A stretch of 64,000 bases of DNA from Suipraeoptans intestinalis (GTDB taxonomy: Bacteria > Bacillota > Clostridia > Lachnospirales > Lachnospiraceae): NCBI RefSeq assembly GCF_009696485.1, contig NZ_VULY01000018.1, positions 1,976,001-2,040,000 on the forward strand. The letters run 5' to 3'. The first letter of the stretch is position 1, and every line of letters begins with the position of its first letter. A program made the position numbers and the translations under genes. Below are positions 43,254 to 50,862 of the stretch, one piece after another. Below the pieces are notes generated by a model that did no database searches, was not told where the DNA came from, and saw nothing but the letters and a program-made list of their open reading frames with translations.

Positions 43254-43302
43254 AACCGCTGCTACATGGAAGCAAACACAACCATGCAACAGCGGTTTTT
43301 CT
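43254..43302 (+). terminator. Terminator between lnu and the convergent regulator
   Basis: AACCGCTG...CATGG pairs with CCATG...CAGCGGTT, followed by T residues. It ends the plus-strand lnu transcript. Confidence 0.75.
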
Positions 43303-44109
43303 TTACCGTTTTTTCCTTTGACTGATAGGAGTTCCTGTTTTCTTTGATTTTTGTAGAATCCGAATGAGCCAGCGAAATTCTTCGTCTGACAGATTTTTAT
43401 AGTTGATGCCGAGCTGCTTGCAGTAAAGGACAACCAGCTTTTCATCCCGACTGCCCTTGAAATTTTCAACCGCTTCCAAATTTTCTTTCAATTCATCGGC
43501 AACGGTGGTCTGGGGCGCACTCTCGCTGTCCTTTTTGTGGGCTTCCCGAATATCCCGGATAATGAGATTGAGGTCATCAAGAACCATGTGGCTGAAATAT
43601 TCATCATCGCTGATATGGGCGGCTTGCAGCACTTTCAAATGCGGGTCGTCTTCGCCGGGGCGATACCGTTCAATGATTTCATGCCGGACAGTATCGACAA
43701 GGGCGTTGAGGTTTTGAATCTGCATGGTGGCAATCCCATCTACATAAATCTCAATGTCCGCAAGAAACTTGATAAAGTCCTTATGAGTGGCAAGCTCACA
43801 GAGCAGACGGTTGTTAATCCGACCGCCTTTCAGAAGTGCCACCATCTCATCATTCAAATGCAGCTCTGTTAGTGGCGTGTTGATCTGCTCCCGGTTCTCT
43901 GTCCGGCACAGCAGATAATCAACGGAAACCCCATAGAAGTCTGCCAGCGTGATAAGGTTGCCATGATTGATTTCCTTATAATCCTCTTTTTCATAACTGC
44001 CAAGAGCTGATTTGGAAATGCCCGTCAGCTCTGATAATTCTTCCAGATTTAAGCCTTTGTCCTTGCGGAGTTCCCAAAGGCGTTCCTGTATGCTTGTCGC
44101 TCCTTTCAT
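43303..44109 (-). CDS. XRE family transcriptional regulator
   Basis: A 268-residue protein on the minus strand. The N-terminal Cro/C1 helix-turn-helix (about 8-65) reads LRKDKGLNLEELSELTGISK, SALGSYEKEDY. The remainder is helical with NFKGSRDEKLVVLYCKQLG then INYKNLSDEEFRWLIRILQK. It converges with lnu. Its own promoter overlaps a palindrome at 44168, so it probably represses itself and controls element genes. Confidence 0.83.
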   Translation of the reverse strand: MKGATSIQERLWELRKDKGLNLEELSELTGISKSALGSYEKEDYKEINHGNLITLADFYGVSVDYLLCRTENREQINTPLTELHLNDEMVALLKGGRINNRLLCELATHKDFIKFLADIEIYVDGIATMQIQNLNALVDTVRHEIIERYRPGEDDPHLKVLQAAHISDDEYFSHMVLDDLNLIIRDIREAHKKDSESAPQTTVADELKENLEAVENFKGSRDEKLVVLYCKQLGINYKNLSDEEFRWLIRILQKSKKTGTPISQRKKR

Positions 44110-44155
44110 GGGCGCACGCTCCTTTCCGGCGGTTTCATTACTGCCGCTTAACTGG

Positions 44156-44185
44156 ATTATATCATACTTTCCGCAATCGTGGAAA
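44156..44185 (-). promoter_or_regulatory. Promoter and operator of the XRE regulator
   Basis: On the minus strand TTCCAC and TATAAT are spaced 17 bases apart. The palindrome TTTCC-8-GGAAA (44168-44185) covers the minus-35 region. Confidence 0.58.
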
Positions 44186-44592
44186 TTTCTGATTTTTACC
44201 CTTAATTCCTACTTTGTGGACATACGGCACAGGGCACAAAAATGTTCTATGATACAGGTAGTTCATCGATGGATTATTCCAATCGAATGACCAGCCTGTG
44301 TGGGATATGCTTCCCCGGCGATGTAGCGCCATGACTTTTGGCAGGGATATGGAGGAACCCTGACCGAAACGAGCGTACCAAAGGGAGCAATACGCCGCTG
44401 TGAGATTCAGGGGAGGAACGACACCGGGGAGAACTGGCGAACTGATACCGAAATGATACCGAAACACGACAATCTGATAGGGGGATAGTCTACCCTATTG
44501 CTGATACTTCTGGAGATTTTAGACGGCTCTATGACCGTAATTTTGCCGAAAATCGCCCCGAAACTATACACTAAAACGGGAGGAAACGCAAT
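44186..44592. other. Non-coding region with tandem 11-base repeats
   Basis: About 400 bases with no supported gene. TGATACCGAAA is repeated directly at 44443-44453 and 44454-44464. The rest shows no clear structure. The repeats could bind an initiator such as the RepA-like protein at 44778. Confidence 0.45.
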
Positions 44593-44781
44593 ATGCCGAG
44601 AATGAGCAAAAAGAGGAAGCATGAGCTTTCTTTTTACCTCAATGACCGGGGGCGTGTCACTTACAACGAATTATGCCGGAAATGCAAGCATGGGTGCAAG
44701 CAGAGCTTCCGGGCGGTTGTGGTTGACTGCCCCCGTTATTTATCCAAAAGAGCAAAGAAAAAGGAGGAACACACCGAATGA
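44593..44781 (+). CDS. Small cysteine-containing basic protein
   Basis: A 62-residue protein starting after GGGAGGAAACGC. It contains CRKCKHGCKQSFRAVVVDCPRY, a possible zinc site, in a strongly basic context. It overlaps the next start by four bases. Family not identified; it may bind nucleic acid. Confidence 0.65.
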   Translation: MPRMSKKRKHELSFYLNDRGRVTYNELCRKCKHGCKQSFRAVVVDCPRYLSKRAKKKEEHTE

Positions 44782-45119
44782 ATTTTGAATTTATGACGAT
44801 AGGCACACCGTTGCCGCCCTGTATGCCCTTTCCCAGAGCGTTGACAGGATTTCCAGTCAGCAGCACCGCAAAGGTCATGTACTGCCGGATGTTGGACGCT
44901 ATGCTATCCAACGGACAGGAGGACGAGAACGGAATCCTGTTTATCTGCTTCCCTGTCACAGCCATTGCCGCAGTCCTGTCCCGCAGCCCCATGACGGTCA
45001 AGCGTTCTCTGAATGAACTGGAAACCGCCGGACTGATCATGCGAGTGCGTCAGGGCGTTGGAGAACCAAACAGGATTTATGTGCTGATACCGGGAAAGGA
45101 GGACGCTGCCCTTGCCTGA
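44778..45119 (+). CDS. Short RepA N-terminal-like winged-helix protein
   Basis: A 113-residue protein: LTGFPVSSTAKVMYCRMLDA, then ILFICFPVTAIAAVLSRSPM and LNELETAGLIMRVRQGVGEPN. This matches the N-terminal winged helix of RepA proteins at 4838 and 37802, but lacks their C-terminal domain. It may be a small replication regulator. It overlaps the DUF3847 gene by eight bases. Confidence 0.75.
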   Translation: MNFEFMTIGTPLPPCMPFPRALTGFPVSSTAKVMYCRMLDAMLSNGQEDENGILFICFPVTAIAAVLSRSPMTVKRSLNELETAGLIMRVRQGVGEPNRIYVLIPGKEDAALA

Positions 45120-45408
45120 TACCTCAAAGCTGGAAAAGCTCAACCGAGAGTTGGAAAAGAGTGAAAAGAAACTGCGGAAAGCCATCAATGATGAAAAGGC
45201 ATTGCAGCACCAGCTAAAGCAGCTTACCCGAAAAGAACGGACACACCGGCTCTGTACTCGTGGCGGTATGCTGGAAAGTTTTCTGCAAGAGCCGGAACGC
45301 CTGACAGATGATGATGTCATGCTGTTGTTGACACTCATTTTTCACAGGCAGGACACGCAGGAACTATTGAAGAAACTGCTGGAACGTGAGAAGCCGGAAA
45401 CCCCTTAG
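45112..45408 (+). CDS. DUF3847 family protein
   Basis: A 98-residue protein with a TTG start after GGAAAGGAGG. It has a coiled coil (KLNRELEKSEKKLRKAINDE) and KERTHRLCTRGGMLESFL, as in the other three DUF3847 proteins. The oriT-like block follows at once, but MobA is 3 kb away because cargo has been inserted between. Confidence 0.82.
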   Translation: MPDTSKLEKLNRELEKSEKKLRKAINDEKALQHQLKQLTRKERTHRLCTRGGMLESFLQEPERLTDDDVMLLLTLIFHRQDTQELLKKLLEREKPETP

Positions 45409-45625
45409 TTTACTAAGGGCGCAATTATACACCACCCAAAGGTTGGAGCATTGCGTTCTCCGAAGGCTCCTTGCCGGAGGGCTGTGATTTTTCGCAGTCA
45501 TGGTCTGCTCCAAATCATACAGGGGACGCTACGCTTCCCCTGCGCTGGCTACCGCCAGCTACCCTTTTGTGGACTTGTCATCTGGGGACACCTTGCGTTG
45601 CAAGCTGTTCCCAGCCGACAAGTTT
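45405..45625 (-). other. Candidate oriT of IME-5
   Basis: Repeat-rich block with CCCCTTAGTTTACTAAGGG, GGTTGGAGCATTGCGTTCTCC and GGGGACGCTACGCTTCCCC. The minus strand at 45417-45426 reads AATTGCGCCC, keeping the GCGCCC nick core. The order of repeats matches the IME-1 to IME-3 sites. Confidence 0.65.
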
Positions 45626-45766
45626 CATAAAATATGCTATCTTTTCGATAGGCAATAAAGTATAATAAAGTCAGCAATAAATCGGAATTTTACGGTCAGT
45701 AAGGAATGCGTAAAGTTATATGATTGTATTATAAGCGATTTGTTAAATTTTTATAACCACTTGTAT

Positions 45767-46118
45767 TTGCCTGCGATTTATGGTATAATATTTTGAAATT
45801 TAGAAAGAGGTGGGAAGATGATTAACTTTTCTTGCAAATAAAATCAAAATATGCGGTAGTGCTATACTTTGGCATTATTGTGTCTATTGCAAGAAAGTTA
45901 TATGTCTATCTTACTCAATATAGTGCTGTTGCCACTTTTGCTTAGTGGTGTTATTTTATGCTATGACGAGCTGCAAGGATAAACTTTCTTGTGGCTCTTA
46001 TTTTGTTTTGGAGGTGCTTTATGAATAGTGCAGAACAGATAGTTACACATGATTCACTCCGTATAGTGTCGGTTCCTTTTGGTGAAATCTATACGTAGTA
46101 AACATTCACCGAACCGAC
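45767..46118 (+). promoter_or_regulatory. Promoter and two-leader attenuator of the second ABC-F gene
   Basis: TTGTAT and TATAAT (45784-45789), 17 bases apart, start the leader. Leader 1 is MINFSCK (45818-45841). Its TAACTTTTCTTGCAA is complementary to TTGCAAGAAAGTTA (45897-45910), which can also pair with AAACTTTCTT in the right arm of a hairpin at 45968-45997 that has T-rich DNA after it. Leader 2, MNSAEQIVTHDSLRIVSVPF (continuing five residues, 46021-46098), has GTCGGTTC paired to GAACCGAC (46068-46118). The layout predicts drug-induced antitermination. Confidence 0.68.
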
Positions 46119-46154
46119 TTTGTATCGTATGACATGCAAAGGAGGATAATATTT

Positions 46155-47615
46155 ATGTCAATGATTAAAATTGAAAACCTTACGTTTTCATATCCGACAA
46201 GTTATGATAATGTTTTTGAAAATGTCAGTTTCCAGGTTGATACCGATTGGAAGCTTGGTTTTGTGGGCAGAAACGGACGAGGTAAAACAACCTTTCTGAA
46301 TCTTCTGCTTGGGAAATATGAGTATAGTGGAAAAATCCTATCATCCGTACAGTTTGATTATTTTCCTTATCCCGTTTCAGATAAGAATCGTATTACAGAG
46401 GATATATTGCAGGAGATTTGCCCACTTGCGGAAGAATGGGAACTTATGCGAGAACTTTCTTATCTTGATGTTGATGTCGATGTGCTTTGGCGACCTTTTG
46501 AAACACTTTCCAACGGAGAGCAGACAAAGGTTTTGATTGCCGCTCTTTTTCTTAATGAAGGGCATTTCCTACTGATTGATGAACCTACCAACCATTTGGA
46601 TGCCAAAGCGAGAAAAAGTGTGGCGGCATATCTGAAAAAGAAAAAGGGATTCATCTTAGTTTCTCACGATCGTCGCTTTCTTGACGATTGTGTTGACTAT
46701 ATTCTATCGATTAACCGAGCGAATATCGAAGTGCAAAGAGGAAACTTTTCATCATGGATGTCAAATTTTGAGCGACAGCAAGAATTTGAACTGGCTCAGA
46801 ACGAACGTTTGCAAAAGGACATCAGACGATTACAGCAGTCGGCAAAACGCGCTGCAGTATGGTCTGAACGTGTAGAAGCTTCCAAAATTGGGGCAGCAGA
46901 TAAAGGTTATGTCGGTCATAAAGCCGCCAAAATGATGAAGCGTTCAAAATCTATAGAAGCGAGACAACAACAGACAATCGAACAAAAATCAGCATTGCTG
47001 AAAAATATGGAAACCGCAGAAGCCCTCAAGATACAACCGCTTAATTACCATACAGATTTGCTTGCATCATTATCGAATGTAGTAGTTTATTATGATGGCA
47101 TTTCAGTTTGTGAACCCGTTTCGTTTGAAATAAGACAGGGAGAACGCATTGTGCTTGATGGAAAGAACGGCAGTGGCAAAAGTAGCCTGTTAAAGTTGGT
47201 AGTCGGGCAGTCCATAGATTATACGGGTACAGTAACACTTGGCTCTGGGCTTGTAATTTCTTATGTGCCACAGGATACATCGTATTTATGTGGAACCCTT
47301 TCCGAGTTTGCAGAAGAAAACAACCTTGATGAAAGTTTGTTCAAGGCAATTCTTAGGAAAATGGACTTTGAGCGTGTACAGTTTGAAAAGGATATTAAAG
47401 ACTTTTCTGGCGGGCAAAAGAAGAAAGTCCTAATTGCGAAAAGCCTTTGTGAAAAGGCACACTTGTATGTATGGGATGAACCGCTCAACTTTATTGATGT
47501 GTACTCACGTATGCAGATTGAACAACTCATAACGGAGTTTGCCCCGACCATGCTCCTGGTAGAACATGACAGTGTTTTTCGAGATACTGTGGCAAGTAAA
47601 ATTGTGAATATCTAA
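46155..47615 (+). CDS. Lsa-type ABC-F ribosomal protection protein (second copy)
   Basis: A 486-residue protein starting at the ATG after AAAGGAGGATAA. Domain 1 has VGRNGRGKTTFLNLL and LIDEPTNHLD; domain 2 has DGKNGSGKSSLLKL, FSGGQKKKVLIA and WDEPLNFID. No membrane helices. It is related to the protein at 28402 but clearly different. Lsa-like proteins give resistance to lincosamides, pleuromutilins and streptogramin A; the range here is inferred. It was inserted with the kinase between the IME-5 oriT and mobA. Confidence 0.86.
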   Translation: MSMIKIENLTFSYPTSYDNVFENVSFQVDTDWKLGFVGRNGRGKTTFLNLLLGKYEYSGKILSSVQFDYFPYPVSDKNRITEDILQEICPLAEEWELMRELSYLDVDVDVLWRPFETLSNGEQTKVLIAALFLNEGHFLLIDEPTNHLDAKARKSVAAYLKKKKGFILVSHDRRFLDDCVDYILSINRANIEVQRGNFSSWMSNFERQQEFELAQNERLQKDIRRLQQSAKRAAVWSERVEASKIGAADKGYVGHKAAKMMKRSKSIEARQQQTIEQKSALLKNMETAEALKIQPLNYHTDLLASLSNVVVYYDGISVCEPVSFEIRQGERIVLDGKNGSGKSSLLKLVVGQSIDYTGTVTLGSGLVISYVPQDTSYLCGTLSEFAEENNLDESLFKAILRKMDFERVQFEKDIKDFSGGQKKKVLIAKSLCEKAHLYVWDEPLNFIDVYSRMQIEQLITEFAPTMLLVEHDSVFRDTVASKIVNI

Positions 47616-47618
47616 ATT

Positions 47619-47728
47619 GGTTCTTCCGCAATTTTACGTTTTTCGCTTTAATAAAAATGGAGAATGCTGATTTACACTGGCATTCCAGTATTGAAAAATT
47701 ACAAAATACGGATAATTGCGTAAGAACC
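47619..47728. repeat. 110-base inverted repeat unit after the second ABC-F gene
   Basis: GGTTCTTCCGCAATT (47619-47633) is inverted as AATTGCGTAAGAACC (47714-47728). The interior shows no gene. It may be a folded RNA tail or a relict miniature element. Confidence 0.45.
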
Positions 47729-47775
47729 TCTAAATTAAAATAATTGTATGGGTTAATTCCAGCTTTACAGAGACT

Positions 47776-47820
47776 CAAATTCCAGTTTGTAGAATTAAGA
47801 AAATCGTAATTTGTGGAGGT
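47776..47820 (+). repeat. Back-to-back 3' and 5' cargo boxes between ABC-F and kinase
   Basis: AATTCCAGTTTGTAGAATTA (a 3' box) is followed within a few bases by AAAATCGTAATTTGTGGAGG (a 5' box). Two cargo units therefore abut here, which shows the boxes define unit edges. Confidence 0.65.
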
Positions 47821-47829
47821 AAAATATAG

Positions 47830-48375
47830 ATGAATCAAGGTAGAATTATTGTAATCACAGGTGCGCCGGGGACAGGAAAAACTACAACGGCATCTGCTGT
47901 TGCAAAAGAATCAGATTTGGAAAAGTCTGTGCATATGCACACAGATGACTTTTATCATTATTTGAGTAAAGGGGCAATACCACCGCATTTGCCAGAATCA
48001 AATGAGCAAAATTTGATTGTCATTGAAGCGTTTTTAGAAGCTGCGAAGCGATATGCTCGTGGTGGATATGATGTAATTGTTGACGGTATTATCGGACCGT
48101 GGTTTTTAAAGCCGTGGCAAAGTCTTGTTCGGGAACATTATGAGGTGCATTATATTATTTTAAGGGCAAGTAAGGAAGAAACCTTGAAGCGAGCTGTTGA
48201 ACGCTCAAAGTTAGACCGAAAGACAAATATCGAATTGGTAGAAACCATGTGGGAGCAATTTTGCAATCTGGGAATATATGAATCGAATGTTATAGATACG
48301 ACCACTTATTCCATTCAAGAAACTGTTTCCGCAGTACAAGAAAAAATCGCAAGTAGGGCAGCGTTGTTGTCTTAG
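47830..48375 (+). CDS. P-loop kinase, intact copy
   Basis: A 181-residue protein: Walker A GAPGTGKTTTASAVAKESDL, a HMHTDDFYHYL loop, YDVIVDGIIGPWFL, and the lid region KEETLKRAVERSK. It is a small-molecule kinase of the AAA-like/chloramphenicol phosphotransferase-like group. The substrate is unknown, but its repeated presence among resistance cargo suggests phosphorylation of a drug. A near-identical but broken copy lies at 21677-22821. Confidence 0.83.
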   Translation: MNQGRIIVITGAPGTGKTTTASAVAKESDLEKSVHMHTDDFYHYLSKGAIPPHLPESNEQNLIVIEAFLEAAKRYARGGYDVIVDGIIGPWFLKPWQSLVREHYEVHYIILRASKEETLKRAVERSKLDRKTNIELVETMWEQFCNLGIYESNVIDTTTYSIQETVSAVQEKIASRAALLS

Positions 48376-48386
48376 ATTGTTTTGGT

Positions 48387-48408
48387 GCAATTCCAGTTTG
48401 TTAGCTTT
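48387..48408 (+). repeat. 3' cargo box after kinase
   Basis: GCAATTCCAGTTTGTTAGCT, twelve bases after the stop codon. Confidence 0.6.
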
Positions 48409-48473
48409 ACATCGGGTCAACTTGTCCCGAACTTTTACAACTAAATACCCGCCGCTCACACAGTGGCACACCG

Positions 48474-48510
48474 AGCAGGAAATCTGAAAAAGGTCTCCTG
48501 CTTTTTTTCT
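48474..48510 (+). terminator. Hairpin with T-run before mobA
   Basis: AGCAGGA pairs with TCCTGCT, followed by seven T, about 60 bases before the mobA start. The AAATC loop start matches the CAGTAAATC hairpins. Confidence 0.75.
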
Positions 48511-48571
48511 GCCCAAAATGAGGTGGTAAAACGCCACCCCATCCACCAATTAGCGAAAGGAGGGACACGAA

Positions 48572-50152
48572 ATGCCTTGTCCACACAACGAAATCACGAT
48601 TGTTCAGCGCAGCCAGCGGCAGTCTGCGGTTGCCGCCGCTGCTTACCAAAGCGGCGAAAAGCTGTTCTGTGAATACGACCAGCAAGTAAAGCACTACCCG
48701 GAAAAGCGTGGTATCGTCCACAATGAAATCCTGCTCCCGGCAAATGCTCCACAGGAATATGCAGACCGCAATACTTTATGGAATGCCGCCGAAGCGGTGG
48801 AAAAGCAATGGAACTCCCAGCTTGCAAGGCGGTGGGTGCTTACCATTCCCAGAGAGATACCGCCCGACCAGTACGCTGTCCTTGTACGGGAGTTTTGTGA
48901 ACAGCAGTTTGTTTCCAAAGGCATGATTGCTGATTTTGCCATCCATGACCCCCATCCGCCGGGACACAATCCCCACGCCCATGTCCTGCTGACCATGCGG
49001 GCAATGGATGAACATGGAAAATGGCTTCCCAAGAGCCGCAAGGTTTATGACCTTGACGAGAATGGGGAACGGATAAAGCTGCCGTCCGGCAGGTGGAAAA
49101 GCCACAAGGAGGATACGGTGGACTGGAACGACCAGAAGTATTGTGAAATCTGGCGGCATGAATGGGAGGTTATCCAGAACCGCTATCTGGACGCCAATGA
49201 CCGCCCGGAGCGTGTGGACTTGCGTTCCTATGCCAGACAGGGGCTTGATATAGTCCCCACTGTCCATGAGGGGACTGCTGTCCGGCAGATGGAAAAGCGA
49301 GGTATCCAGACGAATATCGGCAACCTGAACCGGGAAATCAGAGCCGCCAACCGCCTGATGAAGTCCATCCGGCAGCTTATCCAAAACCTCAAAGGCTGGA
49401 TTACCGAGCTGGGAGAAAAACGGAAGGAGCTGCTTGCACAAAAGGCGGCGGAGGAAGCGACACTTCTTCCCAATCTGCTGATGAAGTATATGGAGATACG
49501 AAAGGAAGAACGGAAGGACTGGACAAGGGCTGGACAGAACCGGGGAACTTCACAGGACTTAAAGGCAGTCAGCGAAGCCCTGTCCTATCTCCGGCAAAAG
49601 GGGCTTTCCACTGTGGAGGACTTAGAAGCGTTTCTGGAATCTTCCGGGAAATCAGCCGCAGATTACCGCAATCAGATGAAGCCAAAGGAAGCCCGGAGCA
49701 AAGTGATTGACGGGATTCTTGCCAGCCGGACAGACTGCAAGGAATGTAAGGCTGTCTATGAGAAGTACCAGAAGATATTTTTTAAGAAAATAAAGGGGAA
49801 ATTCAAACAGGAACACCCGGAGGTTGCCCGGTATGAGAAAGCCGCTGACTACCTTGCCAAGCACCCGGACGATAAGGATAAAACGAAAAATGAGTTGCAA
49901 CAGGAGCAGGAAACGCTTCTCAGCGAAATCGCAGAGCTGAAAGTACCACTGACCGAGGTACAGGAGGATTTGAAGAAGCTGCGGGACATCCGCTACTGGG
50001 TACGGAAAGCCACACCCGGCACAGAGGAAAGCAAAGAGCCGCCCAAGAAGCAGCCCATCAAAGAAGTCTTGCAGGATAAGACTGACGAGAAAAAAGCACA
50101 AAGAACCGCCCCGGCACAGGAGAAACACAGACAACAGGATATGGAACTTTAA
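48572..50152 (+). CDS. mobA: MobA/MobL (MOBQ) relaxase of IME-5
   Basis: A 526-residue relaxase: SQRQSAVAAAAYQSGEKLF near the N terminus, the histidine motif HNPHAHVLLTMRAM, and LRSYARQGLDIVPTVHEG. The relaxase domain covers about 1-245 and is followed by coiled-coil parts. The start follows GAAAGGAGGGAC. Its probable oriT is 3 kb upstream at 45405, separated by the ABC-F and kinase cargo. Confidence 0.92.
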   Translation: MPCPHNEITIVQRSQRQSAVAAAAYQSGEKLFCEYDQQVKHYPEKRGIVHNEILLPANAPQEYADRNTLWNAAEAVEKQWNSQLARRWVLTIPREIPPDQYAVLVREFCEQQFVSKGMIADFAIHDPHPPGHNPHAHVLLTMRAMDEHGKWLPKSRKVYDLDENGERIKLPSGRWKSHKEDTVDWNDQKYCEIWRHEWEVIQNRYLDANDRPERVDLRSYARQGLDIVPTVHEGTAVRQMEKRGIQTNIGNLNREIRAANRLMKSIRQLIQNLKGWITELGEKRKELLAQKAAEEATLLPNLLMKYMEIRKEERKDWTRAGQNRGTSQDLKAVSEALSYLRQKGLSTVEDLEAFLESSGKSAADYRNQMKPKEARSKVIDGILASRTDCKECKAVYEKYQKIFFKKIKGKFKQEHPEVARYEKAADYLAKHPDDKDKTKNELQQEQETLLSEIAELKVPLTEVQEDLKKLRDIRYWVRKATPGTEESKEPPKKQPIKEVLQDKTDEKKAQRTAPAQEKHRQQDMEL

Positions 50153-50217
50153 CAGGCACTTGCCATTTTCAATTAGAGAATGTCAGGTGCTTTTCTTATT
50201 TTCAAGGAGGGATAGAT

Positions 50218-50862
50218 TTGAATGTATTCGAAGCTGTGAAGCAGTCCGTCACAACAAGACAGGCTGCGGAGTATTATGGAATCCATGTAGGTCGGAACGG
50301 GATGGCTTGCTGCCCGTTCCATAACGATAAAACCCCAAGCATGAAGCTGGATCGGCGTTACCATTGCTTCGGCTGCGGTGCGGATGGGGATGTGATTGAT
50401 TTTGCCGCCGCCCTGTATGGGCTGGGAAAGAAAGAAGCCGCCGTACAGCTGGCACAGGACTTCGGGCTTTCCTATGAGGACTGGAAACCGCCGGGAAAGG
50501 TAAAAAAGCCCAAGACCCGGCAGAAATCCCCGGAGGAACAGTTTCAGGAAGCAAAGAATCGCTGCTTCCGTATTCTTGCCGATTATCTCCATCTGCTGAT
50601 GGCATGGAGAACGGACTACGCCCCGCACTCCCCGGAGGAAGCCTTTCATCCCCGGTTTGTGGAAGCCTTACAGAAGCAAGCCCAAGTGGAATATCTGCTG
50701 GATGTGCTGCTGTTCGGGGAAACAGAGGAAAAAGCGGATTTGATTACGGACTACGGAAAGGATGTGATACAGCTTGAACAGCGAATGGCAGAACTTGCAG
50801 CCGCAGACGCAGCAAGAACTAAAAAACACTATGAACGCCATGCAGCCGCCCCAGAGCGTTGA
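50218..50862 (+). CDS. CHC2 zinc-finger primase-like protein
   Basis: A 214-residue protein with a TTG start after AAGGAGGGATAG. The DnaG-type zinc motif is seen in CCPFHNDKTPSMKL and YHCFGCGADGDVIDF. No toprim domain is present. It probably binds DNA to prime element replication together with the VapE-like helicase that overlaps its 3' end. Confidence 0.83.
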   Translation: MNVFEAVKQSVTTRQAAEYYGIHVGRNGMACCPFHNDKTPSMKLDRRYHCFGCGADGDVIDFAAALYGLGKKEAAVQLAQDFGLSYEDWKPPGKVKKPKTRQKSPEEQFQEAKNRCFRILADYLHLLMAWRTDYAPHSPEEAFHPRFVEALQKQAQVEYLLDVLLFGETEEKADLITDYGKDVIQLEQRMAELAAADAARTKKHYERHAAAPER

